Assembly (NCBI GenBank): GCA_963691705.1
Contig: OY829537.1
Location: 41,977,514 to 42,041,513 of the forward strand
From: Viola odorata
Lineage: Eukaryota; Streptophyta; Magnoliopsida; Malpighiales; Violaceae
Length of the DNA: 64,000 nucleotides
Direction: 5' to 3'
A program made the translations under genes and the position numbers. Under the pieces are notes generated by a model. That model had not been told where the DNA came from, ran no database searches, and saw only the letters and a list, made by a program, of their open reading frames with translations. The first letter of the stretch is position 1; every line of letters starts with the position of its first letter. This document shows positions 44,733 through 55,494 of this stretch, piece by piece.

Positions 44733-45009
44733 GTTCGCAAGTGGATCTCTTGCAAATCGGTTCTCAGGTGCCGGTCAAAGTACTCGGTGTGCTAAGGAGT
44801 GGATTCTCTTTAGGGTTCGACTAGGGCGAACATAGGCAGGTGGATTCTCGTCATTAACCTCAACCAACCGAAGGTGGATTCCTTCAAATCTACCAAAGAC
44901 CGAGTGTAAGGTGGGATCTTACAGATTATTCCGCGTCTCGAACCTATAGAAGAACTAGATCGGTATTGAGTGACCTCGGGTTCTATCCTAGCACCCAAGG
45001 ATTGCATCA
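44733..45009 (+). repeat. E4 LTR2, second segment
   Basis: Contains the uninterrupted E5 target site near 44790 (GTGTGCTAAGGAG) and ends GGATTGCATCA. Confidence 0.85.
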
Positions 45010-45014
45010 GCGAC
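45010..45014. repeat. TSD of E4, right (GCGAC)
   Basis: Identical to 25454-25458. Confidence 0.8.
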
Positions 45015-45126
45015 CTCATCTCATAGACTGATTATGAAGCTCATACCTATAATAACAAACCTTCAAGGACTAAAGTGGACTTTCCCAAGCTGAATATTCT
45101 AGAAACCTAGCCCAACCGAATTAGGT

Positions 45127-45194
45127 GACCACCAAATGGTGTCGTTTACCACCTATCGGTGTATCCAACGACACCAGGCCATCGATTGGTGGTC
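45127..45194. repeat. 68-base nested inverted repeat
   Basis: GACCACCAA (45127-45135) pairs with 45186-45194, and TGGTGTCGTT (45137-45146) pairs with 45167-45176, leaving a 20-base loop. Confidence 0.8.
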
Positions 45195-46156
45195 TATACA
45201 AATGATTGGTTGTGCTTATCTAGGAAGCTCCGTTTTTTCCTATTTTACAAATTTCCTTTTTTCACATTTTCCCTTTTTTTATTTATTTCAGAAAATACAA
45301 TCTCTTCTCCCGTCGTCTATTATATGTCTTTCTTCTGTGAGGAACCAAGGGAGCATTCCCTCTTCCCACTTCTCCTCTTTCTAGAACTCTATAAGGAATT
45401 ACAAGAGCATTCCTTCCTCTTACTTCTCCCCTTTCTTCTATGTGATTACGTGTTGTTGTGATGAAGTTGTGATGATGCGATTGCATTTGTTGTCATTTGT
45501 TTGTCATCGTGGCGCACGTACATCGGTAAAATATTATGTGTGAGTACCCTATGTTGGTGAACCTTCTAACCTACGAAGGTGAAAAAGAGGGTATTAGGGA
45601 GCTTTGAGACGAGTTCTATTAAAAGAAGATTAATGCATAAGTTGATATGCTCACGGCTACTCTTCGGCTTGGGTGATGTTTTGGCTCACCAAAACAGAAG
45701 CGGATGATGGAGATAACCATGGGCTTTTGTTCTTTTAACAAGGATCTAGTTCAATTTTGTGAAGGGTACGCTCACACTCAAGAGAAAGACACAACAATCA
45801 CACAAACACAAATGCGGAAAGGTAACTTGGCCGAATGACCAATGATCTTTCTTGGATTAATTTGAACCGAAAAACATAAGTGATATTCAACTCAAATTGT
45901 CTAAACAAAAGATGGAAATATGTTGTTTTTACATGAGATAGACTAAGGCTTTTCAAACCTAAGTAAATACCAAGGAGAGTCTAAATTGAAAGGAAGGAGG
46001 CTTTTGCACTCAACTTAAGCTTTCAACAAAATAATAGACTTAGTTACAAATGAAGAAGGAAAGTGTTATTTATACAAAGTTGTTTAGGGCTGCTCTTGGA
46101 ATAGTGATGGGCTTCACTTCGGCCCCTTGTAACATCTGAAGGGAACATCTGAAGTA

Positions 46157-46256
46157 CTCTTTCCTAAGCCTAGGGAAGAGCCTGCTAGTGATAATTTCCA
46201 ATAAGCTGATGGGTTTGGGCACATCTAAAGTACTCTTCCCTAGGCCTAGGGAAGAG
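46157..46256. repeat. pair of palindromic repeats
   Basis: 46233-46256 is a perfect 24-base palindrome with half-site CTCTTCCCTAGG. 46157-46180 is a near copy with two mismatches in its left half. The flanks (AAGTACT, GAGCCT) are shared. Confidence 0.75.
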
Positions 46257-47564
46257 CCTACAACGTCTTGCTCTCGGTGTCGGCCTCCTTTTGGCTTGCC
46301 ATGAAGTTTTTCTTTTTGTCTAATATTTTTCCTCTCTCATGTTCGTATCATAAGTGCTTAACTCAAAAACCATCCAACAACCTGAGAAATTTTGTATTTA
46401 AGTGGAACTATCTGATCCCACCAATGATATGGGAACTCATCTTGGTGATATTTCTCGATCGACTAATTGGGTTTAGTAAGAACGAATCAAGCAGTCCCCA
46501 CCAGCTTATTAGTGGGATTAATCGGTTACACGTAGGATTCAGAAATAAACATAAATTGATGGTGAGGATAGCGAGACAAGTTCTGAAACGTCTACATAGT
46601 CTTTCTCACCTGAGTTGGGTCTGAACTTTTGTCAATCTAGTTCAAGATCTTTCACTTCAAATTGAGTGATTCCGATTTGAGTATAAAAACATAGGCAAGT
46701 TGATTCTCAAAGTTGAGTGATTACTCTTTGGTTGTCACCTCGAAACTTATCTTAAGGAGCCATTTACGTTGCGAGCCTAACCCTTTAGCCTTACACATCA
46801 CATGTTATGAATCATAAGTCCCCACCCTTTATATACTACCCCCATTTTGAATGATGTTGCTTTGCACGAATGATTCAAAACTGCACTTGGTTTGATTTCC
46901 CTTTGTGAGAATACAAAAGCAATCTTTATAGGTTCAACCATAATTTTAATCAATCTTACATGAAATCGATATCATTTGGATTAGAAATAACATAATTGTT
47001 ATGACTAACTTTGATTGCAGTAACATCTGATCGATTCTTAAAATACTTAAATCATTTGTATATTTGTATAAACCTTGCATATTTTTGTGTTCTTCGTTGA
47101 GTCCTTCTTGTACATATTCAACTGATTTCAAAACCTTTTTTCTCCTTCCTTTTCTTTTTCGCGAATATCATTATAAAGAACATCAAAATGCCAAAATCAT
47201 TACAACTTGTCAAAACCCAAATTAGTAGGGTTCCTAAAACCTTCCCTATTTGTTAACGTCCCCGAATTCAAATGTCTATTTCACAAACTAGTGTGTTTTC
47301 ATCAAAACAACGATTTTTGGGTCAAGCGAGAAATTAATTGTGTTTTATGTTAATTTTGCATTAAATTGGTTTTTCCTTAAAATATGATTAATAACAATTT
47401 TCTTTATTTTCCATAATAAATAAAGTGGCGATTCCAATTTTCTGCACAAGTTGTGCTTTGGCGAATTTGAATCTAAACGTTTTTTTAATGAGATATTTTG
47501 CCACAAGACTTTTTAAAAATAAATAACCGAAAATAAAAGTAGGGTTTAGATCCATGTTCATAGG

Positions 47565-47779
47565 TCCTCAACTAGTGGGATCGGGAACTTGTCTTTTACA
47601 ATTTGCTTGTTGAGTGCTTGATAATCTACACAAAGTGTCCAGCCCCTATCTATCTTCTTGACCAAAATGATTGGAGAGCCATGAGGATTAAAAGAAGGTT
47701 GAATATTTCCACTCTTCATCATTTCTTGAATTTATTTCTCAACCCCATTCTTTTGTTGAACTAAGTGTCGTAAGGCCAT
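47565..47779 (-). pseudogene. E6 RT fragment
   Basis: Reads IQEMMKSGNIQPSFNPHGSP, then IILVKKIDRGWTLCVDYQAL and PIPLVEDL: the N-terminal third of a Ty3 RT. Ends abruptly at 47565. Confidence 0.8.
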
Positions 47780-49057
47780 TGATAGCATGTATTTTATATA
47801 TACTTTGCCACCTCTTTTCTGTCCACTTTAGACCTAGATGCTACTAATTAGTGTCTATTTTCTTCCTTTTTGCAGATATGGACTTAGAGAGGGGAATTCA
47901 TGGAATGCGAAAATGCATGCTTTCGTCTGGATTTTATAGGAAATTGAGCGTCAAGGCCTTGCAGTTGATTGTTTGTAGACACCAAGGAGTCCGAGCCAAA
48001 AATGGAAAATCCATAAGAGGAAAATTCCAATAGGCGCGCGGTTTTCTCTCACGTGTCCTGCTAATAAGGAGCATTAATTACATACCTAGTTCTATTAGAA
48101 GTAGGACTTCTAGATTTTACTATATATATAGTTAGACTTTTAGGATTTTATGAGGGGTTCCACTTAGCGTTATTTTACTTCTTCTTCTCCGACTTTGGAG
48201 AGCTGTTGTACAACTCTCTTCTTCTTCCTCTCCTTTTACATTTTTATTTATGTTTTCTTTGTGGAACTAATCCCGATTTACTAGTAAAGACAATTGAAGT
48301 TTTTGATTCATTTGACCGTGAGATCAGATTGTGCTTAATATATTCTTATGCTTGTATTAATTTATTTATTATTTAAACGTCAATATTGCTTGTGCTTGAA
48401 TTATGGTCTGATCAATCTATGTCTTTCCCTTTCTCTTTACCATCGTTCTTGTAGCAATAGCTCTTATGCAAAGCTACTTGATAAAGTAGGCACTTAGATT
48501 AGAGTCACTGGGTTGCCAGTCCAATCTGACTAGAGTAGATAACCAACTAGGGTAGTGCCTCAAACGTATTGAGTGTCTCGCCCTAGATGCGTCTTTTCTC
48601 CTCTTCATGGGCAGTCCGGATAGCAGCCCTATAAGCGTACCTTAGGGAATGACGGACTGTCAAGGTCTCTCCATAAGCGTACCTTGGAGTTACTTCTCTT
48701 ACGAAGGAAAGCAGGAGACCTAAGCGTACATGGTCTCTATAGCGCATCTATAAGTTAGGAATTGAATATCATTGAATCTATGATAGGTTGAATTGGAATA
48801 AATACCGGATATTTATCTTTGCTAGGAAAGCTTCCTCCTATTTATTTTTTTCTGTATTCTATAATTAGTTTAATTAGTTTTAACTCTCAAACCCAAAACC
48901 CCCCTTTGCTTCTTTTATTGTTTTGTTTTATATTTGATCTTTGTCTAGTTTATATCTTACCCATTCCCTATGGATCGAACCTCTTACCATTATCTTCAAT
49001 ACTTTTTGTAGCTAGTGATAAGTTGTGATTATTTTTTACGGCTTCGACAACCGATCA
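47780..49057 (-). mobile_element. S3: solo LTR inserted in E6 RT
   Basis: 1278 bases, TGATAGCATG ... CAACCGATCA, flanked by GCCAT (47775-47779) and ACCAT (49058-49062), a TSD with one mismatch. RT reads into both sides. The CCCTATGGATCGAACCTCTT and TCTTTGCTAGG pieces are typical of Athila/Tat-like LTRs. Orientation is uncertain, since those pieces read on the plus strand. Confidence 0.7.
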
Positions 49058-49062
49058 ACCAT

Positions 49063-49240
49063 AAATTAATTGGTTGAGAATCAGGTTTTAGGGGAATAAA
49101 GTGCTAAAACCTCTAGTTGGTGGAAGACTAAAAGGTTCTTTGAATAACTCATCAAACGTGTGATGTAGAGTTTGTAGCACAATGGAAACAAGAAGTCGAT
49201 GACCGAGGGAATCTGAGGTAAGTACCAAAGAATAGTTGCA
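49063..49240 (-). pseudogene. E6 protease-RT linker
   Basis: Reads FDELFKEPFSLPPTRGF, the conserved start of RT, then runs into S3. Confidence 0.75.
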
Positions 49241-49440
49241 ACATGGCCACTGATACGATCACGCCTAGCCTAATCTTGGTGATGAATGAGCACACATCCG
49301 GAGGTCGAGAGGCATGCACGTATTTATCGCAAACCCTAGGCGAGGCACTTAATGAGGGTGTTATAATAGCTTGACAAGTCCTTTTGAGCCAATATTCTTT
49401 AACTTCTGTTGAACATTGCTCTTGCTTGTCACTATTCTGC
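49241..49440. repeat. short unassigned insert in E6
   Basis: Starts TGATACGATCACGCC, like the LTR starts of E4 and E5, but no matching end was found. Possibly an LTR remnant. Confidence 0.3.
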
Positions 49441-50030
49441 CTTTCAGGTAAATTTCATAGTCATAAACTTTGATAAACTTGAATTTTATCATCGAGGAAG
49501 TCACTATTCTTGCAACCACTCAGTGCCCAAAATAATATCATAGTAAGTCAAAGGTAGAACTAGGACATTTACTTCATATTCATGCCTTGCAATTTCCACT
49601 TGAATTGTTTACAAATTTGAGTGCACACAAAGGTGTTTCCATTAGTAGTAGTAACTTCATCAGGAGCAATTCATTGCAAGTTTCAATTCAATCTCGTAGT
49701 GACTTTCTCGGGGATAAAATTATGCGTACTCCCCGTATCAATGAGGGTATGTATAATGCAACCCTCACTAAAAGAGGAAACTCTTATTGCCTTATCATTT
49801 TTCATATCAAGTAATACATGAAGAGAAACAGTAGGAGGAGCTAAGAAATTTTACTTAGTTTCTTCTAGGGGTTCACAATCAAGTGGTTGGTGGTCTTGCC
49901 CTTCCAACGAGTGCAACTGAAGTGTTTAGCATATATGACCCCTATTATATTCGAGTCCCCAATTTATGCATAACCCAACTTCTCTCCTTAATTGCCTTAC
50001 CTAGTTATCATCAGATTTGAAGGGAGCACA
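49441..50030 (-). pseudogene. E6 zinc knuckle and protease
   Basis: Near 49960 a degraded zinc knuckle (CINWGLEYNRGHIC). Then SLHVLLDMKNDKAIRVSSF, IIHTLIDTGSTHNFI (active site near 49735) and EKVTTRLKLAM. The Asp-Thr-Gly triad is intact. Stops on both sides. Confidence 0.75.
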
Positions 50031-50928
50031 TGAGATGGTTTCGGTTAGCTTTGATGGGTTGAATGATTGAGAATTAAAAAAAAAATTAGAAGCAAATAAT
50101 GAAAATTACAAGATTAAAACTTGGACACATCTATCAAACCCCCCTAGAGCTAATCTATGACAACTTGGAGCACGTTTCCAAGGATCTCCCTTTATAATGA
50201 TTAATCTCCTCTAGGGCGTACCTAGAAAAAAATCAACTTAGAGAAAGAGATGAAAGAGAAGATAAGACCTAAGAAACCCAACCTCCTCTGTTGGTTCACC
50301 TAAGGTAAGTTGGCTCTTGAGGCAAAAAGAGTATCACTCAATAATCTAAATAAAAAGCAAAAATTCTAAAATGTCTATCTTAAATTATATACACTCCTAG
50401 CTCTAACAAAAGCGGTGTTCAAAAGGTGCTTGAGTGATGTGGCCAACAAAGGGGCTTGAGATGGCTTAAAAAGATCACATGGTGGTCACGTACCATAGGG
50501 CCACGGGTGGTCGAAGGGGTCCCACGCATGTGGCTTGGGCGGGGCCTAAGTGAGGTTCATAGAAGGTGGGCCTTTAGTTGGGGCTTAGAGTTTTGGCGAT
50601 GGCGATGATGATGGTCTTAGGGCCTAGCCCTCAGCCGAGCGGTGTAGTGATGGGGCTTGGCCATGTCCTAGGGTTTTGGCGATGATCTTGAGGCCTTGCA
50701 CTCGGCCGAGCGGTGGAGTGATGGCTAAGGTGCAAGGGTCAAACAATGGCTCCACGACTTGGGCATGGAGGCAAGTGATAAATCTCCTAGGTGCTTTCTC
50801 CCCCATGGCTTCTTCCTTCCTCAACACTTGTTCAATCACCATGGAAAGTATAACTTGGAATCTTGTGAAATGGCCTTCATGAAAATGGAGAGGGCTTGTT
50901 GTCATGTTCCATGCTCGGGATTGTATCA
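50031..50928 (-). mobile_element. S2: solo LTR inserted between gag and protease of E6
   Basis: 898 bases, TGAGATGG ... GGGATTGTATCA, flanked by GCACA and GCACG (one mismatch). The E6 gag tail is on the right and the zinc knuckle on the left. Sequence around 50130-50200 resembles S1 and E3 LTRs. Confidence 0.55.
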
Positions 50929-50933
50929 GCACG

Positions 50934-51307
50934 ATTTGAAGCAGGGAGGATGAGTGTTTGGGTTTTATGGGTGGTGCTAGTAGTAATGGTGGAAGATTAG
51001 AAGTGGAGTTTCTATTTGTAAGAAATGATGCATGGGGGTTATAGCTGAGAAGGTGGTTCAGAATATTTAAGAGCGGGTCATTGAGTAGTGGTGTTGGATG
51101 TTTTGCAAGGTGAAGTTGGGGATGTAATATTGTAGGTCGCAGTGGTGATAACATTTGGTTCAAATTTCATCAAACTTTCACATTTCACAACGGTTGCTTT
51201 AGCTTGATTAAAGGTTCTGAGTTCATACAACTGTACAAATAAACCCAAACCTTCTCTCAAGTCTGCTAGATAAATAGCCAATGCTTGATGTTCAGGTAAA
51301 TCCACTA
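50934..51307 (-). pseudogene. E6 gag C-terminal part
   Basis: Reads VDLPEHQALAIYLADLREGL and FVQLYELRTFNQAKATVVKC, a clear Ty3 gag segment, then a Pro/Ser-rich linker (PPLLLAPPIKPKHSSS). Split from its upstream part by the Helitron. Confidence 0.8.
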
Positions 51308-53354
51308 TCTATACTATATAAAAAGCACGAAGGAGCTTATTCCTTTAAATTACTATTATATCCTAAGTGAAAGATTTTTGAAAATATAAAACAAATTATG
51401 TAGTTTACTCTAAAATATGTGCAAGGTAAAGTAATAAGATTTTTTTAAAAAAAAATTGGTTATATTGTTAGTTATCATTATAATATCATGGATAAACCAT
51501 ATGATGTACGTCATCAAGATAACATCCGATAGGTACATAAAATATATTAAATAAATATTTATTATAAACTTAAAGTCGTTAGAACGTTAAAGTTAAATTA
51601 ACTTTGAGATAAAATAGAGTTACAATGAGTAACCTTTTGAATCTTTAAATTAAAAATTAAAATTAAATGACACAAGTCTAAATCTCACATCTGTCTATAA
51701 AAAAAAATGTGCAATTCAATATGTCTGAGTCATATATAAAAAAATAATAATAATAAATTGATTAATAAGTAGTTACTAATTTATAAGTTATCATTATACC
51801 TAAAATAATTAAATAAATATTTATCGTAAACTTAAAGTCCTTAAACCTTAAACTTAAATTAGTTTTTCAATTAATAACAAATGGATGAGATTAAATTTGT
51901 GTAACCTAATAGACTGTTGTAAAAGTACACAGAATATTTCACTCATGGATCTTTAATGCGAGTGACGAATGTTGATGAAGTTGATATAATTAAGAAAATT
52001 AAATAAGAAATCATGTTCTAAGCCATAAGTTATAGCAAAAAAAAGAGCCAAAAGTTATGGATTAAATAAGATACATAAATCTCCTAACATTATTATCATC
52101 CTAATCTAATAAAATACTCCCTCCGGTCTTTATTAAACGTCGTTCGCGCATATCGAGGAGGCCGGATGACTCACTATTTGACCCCAAAAAAATCCGTAAT
52201 TTTTTTCGGAAGTACGTTGAAATGCGTGCGCGACATTTAAAAACGACCGGAGGGAGTATATTTTAAAATTGGAATAGTTTATTTATTTATAATAGTAATA
52301 ATAGTTTCATGACTAATAACTATTACTACTATTATTATTCTAATCCAACAGATTAAGAAAATATATTGTTTCTTTCAAAATATAACAAAATATGATCTTA
52401 TTACGAAAAGAAGAAAAAAATAAAGGATAAATATAGTAATAAAATTCTTCCTTTTATTAAATTATAATCATAATTATTTTTAGACTATTATTTTTAATTA
52501 TTATTATTGTTGTTGTTGTTATTTTTTTATTTCATGTGTTTTCATTGTTAGAATAAGAACTAGAAAAAAATGAGAGAGAAAAGGAAAAAAAAACAAAGTG
52601 GAAAGTGATAATTATTTTTAGTTAAAAATAAAAAATCTATATAAAAAATATGTAAAATAAACAAGAAATTATTTTACCTCAATAAACTATTTTTCAATAA
52701 AAAAAACTATGAAATCCTTTTTATAACGTATTATTCTTAAAAATATATATATACACAAATATTAAATTACATAAGTTTGATTTCGTAAAATTTGTAATGA
52801 TAAGGAATTATTTTTTCTTAGCTAATTATGTGATTTTTTTTCATACATAAACATGAAGAAAAATAATTTGTACATTTACTTAAATCATAATTTTTAATTA
52901 AATATTAAACTTAATTTTTTATTGAGTTTGAATCTTTAAAGAAAAATTCATTAGTGGTTGTTTTTAAATAATTGCATAATTATTTACAATATTTGGAGAA
53001 CTTAAATAAAAATAATATGAAACATCATTTTAAACATTTAAATTTTAATTTGTAAAAGTAATTTACTTAATTGAGTTAAAATTGTTTTAATTCTAAGAGC
53101 TTAAAATTAATTATTTCAGAATTAATACAAGATTTTTTCGTCGACACTTGTATTAGAACATTAATAACAATACAAATATATTTAAGCACCATAGTAAAAA
53201 ATTATGTTAATCCTATTTTCGGAAATATTATTAAAAAAAATTATATTATACCAAAAATATATTTGTGTGAAATACTCTTTTGTACATAAATTTTATATTT
53301 CAATATTTTTAAATAAATTTCGCACATGCAACGCCACGTGCCAAAATAACCTAG
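51308..53354 (+). mobile_element. non-autonomous Helitron
   Basis: 2047 bases. The 5' end is TCTATACTATATAAAAAGC; the 3' end is a GCACATG/CACGTGC hairpin (53322-53342), then CCAAAATAACCTAG. It sits between A (51307) and T (53355) with no TSD. The gag frame of E6 resumes on the other side (NPLAELVNFKQTQ at 53420 leads to VDLPEHQ at 51300), so the site can be read across. No Rep/helicase coding; AT-rich inside. Confidence 0.85.
52117..52256. mobile_element. Stowaway-like MITE inside the Helitron
   Basis: 140 bases with terminal inverted repeats CTCCCTCCGGTC / GACCGGAGGGAG flanked by TA. This is the classic Tc1/mariner-derived Stowaway signature. Confidence 0.9.
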
Positions 53355-53850
53355 TATTATAAAACGTAAAGAATCTCTCAGTATAAGATGCCAGATTTGG
53401 GTTTGTTTAAAATTCACCAACTCAGCTAGGGGATTCTCACGAGCTGGGTTACTAAAAGCAAGAGTGATTGCCCGCACATAATCCTCTCACATGCCCAAAC
53501 GATCTCCTCTGTGCTTTATATAATTACTATACCACTCTAAAGCATTAATAAAACCTTATAGTTATCAGGAGTTTGTCCATTCTAAAGTAAGTTTCAGCTC
53601 TAGTCACTCACCCATGAACACCCTTACCCTGAAACGGGAAAGTCACTTTTAGAAGGCCTACATACCCGGCTTTGGAGGTCTCCTGCCAAGAGGTGTATCA
53701 TTAGCTTGGTGAACCATCAAAGTCAACATTTCGTCCCTTATCTGCACTATACCAGCAAGCAACTCAGCCATGTCATTTTCAGACTTGTGCTTATACTCTT
53801 TACTCCTGCTCATTTGCTTCTTGTTGATGCAAAAGTTCCTCAATCTGTGC
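53355..53850 (-). pseudogene. E6 gag N-terminal part
   Basis: A frame 53843-53658 with SKEYKHKSENDMAELLAGI and QIRDEMLTLMVHQAND (helical gag start). Then, after stops, AFSNPARENPLAELVNFKQT leads up to the Helitron. Confidence 0.6.
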
Positions 53851-53864
53851 TCAACTACTAGGGG

Positions 53865-54045
53865 TGAACAAGAACCGAGCCGGACCGTGGACCGAACCCG
53901 AACCGCCGGTTCGGTCCGGTTTTTTTATTTTTTTTTTGCAAAAACGGTCCGGACCGAACCGGACCGAACAGTAACGGTCCGGACCGGTTCCGGGAAGCAA
54001 AAATACCCGAACCGGTCCGTAGAACCGTTAGGACCGGTTTTATAT
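53865..54045. repeat. left subterminal repeats of the hAT element
   Basis: Alternating GAACCGG and CCGGTTC motifs, probably transposase-binding. Mirrored at 58510-58670. Confidence 0.75.
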
Positions 54046-54049
54046 ATAT

Positions 54050-55130
54050 TGTAATATATATATATATATATATATGCATATTTATATCAATGTAAAGATT
54101 TGGTCTAATGGTTAAACTTTTACCATCTTAAAGGGGAGAGGTTCAAATCCTCAAACTTGCATTTTCTTTTTTTCTTTCTAAACTTAAGTTCTTATCTTTG
54201 TTTTTTCCTCCAATAATTAACTTAAATTTCTCATTTCTTTCTTTTAAACTTTAATTAAAAGTTTTCATTTTTTCCTTTTCTTTTTTTATTTTAAATAGAA
54301 AAAAGTATTAAGAAAGTTAGATAAGAATTATTATGAGTATAAGACATTGTTATGTATTACTATGAGTATAAGACATTGTTATGTATTACTAGTAATACTT
54401 ATCAATAACCATTTATTAATGTTAATATATATTATTAATACTTATTATCTAAAAGACATTGTCTCCATAAGTATTGTTCTAAAATATGTTATTGTAAATT
54501 ATAATAGCTATTTATCTAAACTAAACTTAATATGACACATAGTCACATACTAGTAATACTTATCAATAACCATTTATTAATGTTAATATATATCTAGAAG
54601 ACACTATAATCATATTGTTATTTGTTAGTATTGTTCAAAAATATATTATTGTAAATTGTAATAGCTATTCATAATGTTAATTAATAATTTTAAATAAAAA
54701 GAATAAGGAAAAAATATACTATCAATTAAAGTTAAAATTAAACACATTGTTCTAACTTCTAATGGAGCTTACGAGTTGCGATAACTAATTTCTCATTTCT
54801 TTCATCATATTGTTAGTATTTGTTAAAAAATATATTATTGTAAATAAAAATAACTATGTAAAAGACTTAATAATTTTAATAAGCTCTAAAAATTATGCTT
54901 ATTAAAAAATTTAATAAGCTCTAAAAATTAGACTTAATAACTATTATGTAAAAGACACTATCATCATATTGTTAGTATTGTTAAAAAATATATTATTGTG
55001 AATTTTAATAGCTATTCATAATACTTAATAATAACTATCAAGAACCAAAAAAAATAGAAACAATTATTAATTTCTTTCTTTTTAACCTCAAAATTCTTTG
55101 TTATGATAATGTATAAAAATTTAAAAAATA
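54050..55130. repeat. AT-rich repeats in the hAT element, upstream of the gene
   Basis: A (TA)n run (54042-54075), then multiple imperfect copies of TATTGTTAGTATTGTT and of TACTTATCAATAACCATTTA (54396, 54556). No coding sequence. Confidence 0.6.
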
Positions 55131-55133
55131 CAC

Positions 55134-55494
55134 ATGGAGTCAAAACGACTCCGTTCCACCTACGATTACACCCTAATTAAGCAAACAATTGAAACAACAC
55201 AACACTACAATCATCCATTTCTCCATTTTCCTTCGTCAAAACTCAAAACCCTAGAACCGCCGCTCCAAGCCTCCAACACTTCAACTGTCAACCCTCGACG
55301 CCGCCGCTCCCTCCTTGCTCTGATCGCCACGACGCCGCCGCTCCCTCCTCGCTCGATCCCGTTGGTGTCCTCGCTCGATCCCGTCGCTGTCCTTGCTCGA
55401 TCCCGTCGCTGTCCTCGCTTCATCGCCGTCGCTGTCCTTGCTCCGTCGCTGTCCTTGCTCCGTCGTTCTCCTCGCTTCTGTCACCACCGCGAAT
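55134..55494 (+). other. 5' leader of the hAT transposase gene
   Basis: GC-rich pyrimidine tract with about five copies of CTCGATCCCGTCGCTGTC-like repeats. It stays open as an ORF in one frame by composition, but I take it as leader because the spliced start is at 55495. Confidence 0.5.

Larger units (their letters stand above)
25459..45009 (+). mobile_element. E4: non-autonomous Ty3-type LTR element carrying nested E3, E5 and S1
   Basis: Outer limits are set by the TSD GCGAC at 25454-25458 and 45010-45014. LTR1 is 25459-26466 plus 34414-34586 plus 40951-41163 (about 1.39 kb without insertions). LTR2 is 42983-44080 plus 44733-45009 (about 1.38 kb). Both start TGATACGATC and end GG AT(C/T)GCATCA. 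The internal region is only 1.8 kb and has no protease, RT or integrase, so it must have relied on a partner. It is the oldest element in this stack, because E3, E5 and S1 all sit inside its LTRs. Confidence 0.85.
45015..47564. other. old LTR remnants and unassigned sequence right of E4
   Basis: The first 120 bases continue the LTR begun at 25391. A 68-base hairpin lies at 45127-45194, and two related palindromes at 46157-46180 and 46233-46256. The stretch 47160-47480 (GTGGCGATTCC, GTGCTTTGGCG) looks like the end of a Tekay-type LTR. No gene seen; ORFs here are T-rich and not protein-like. Confidence 0.4.
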
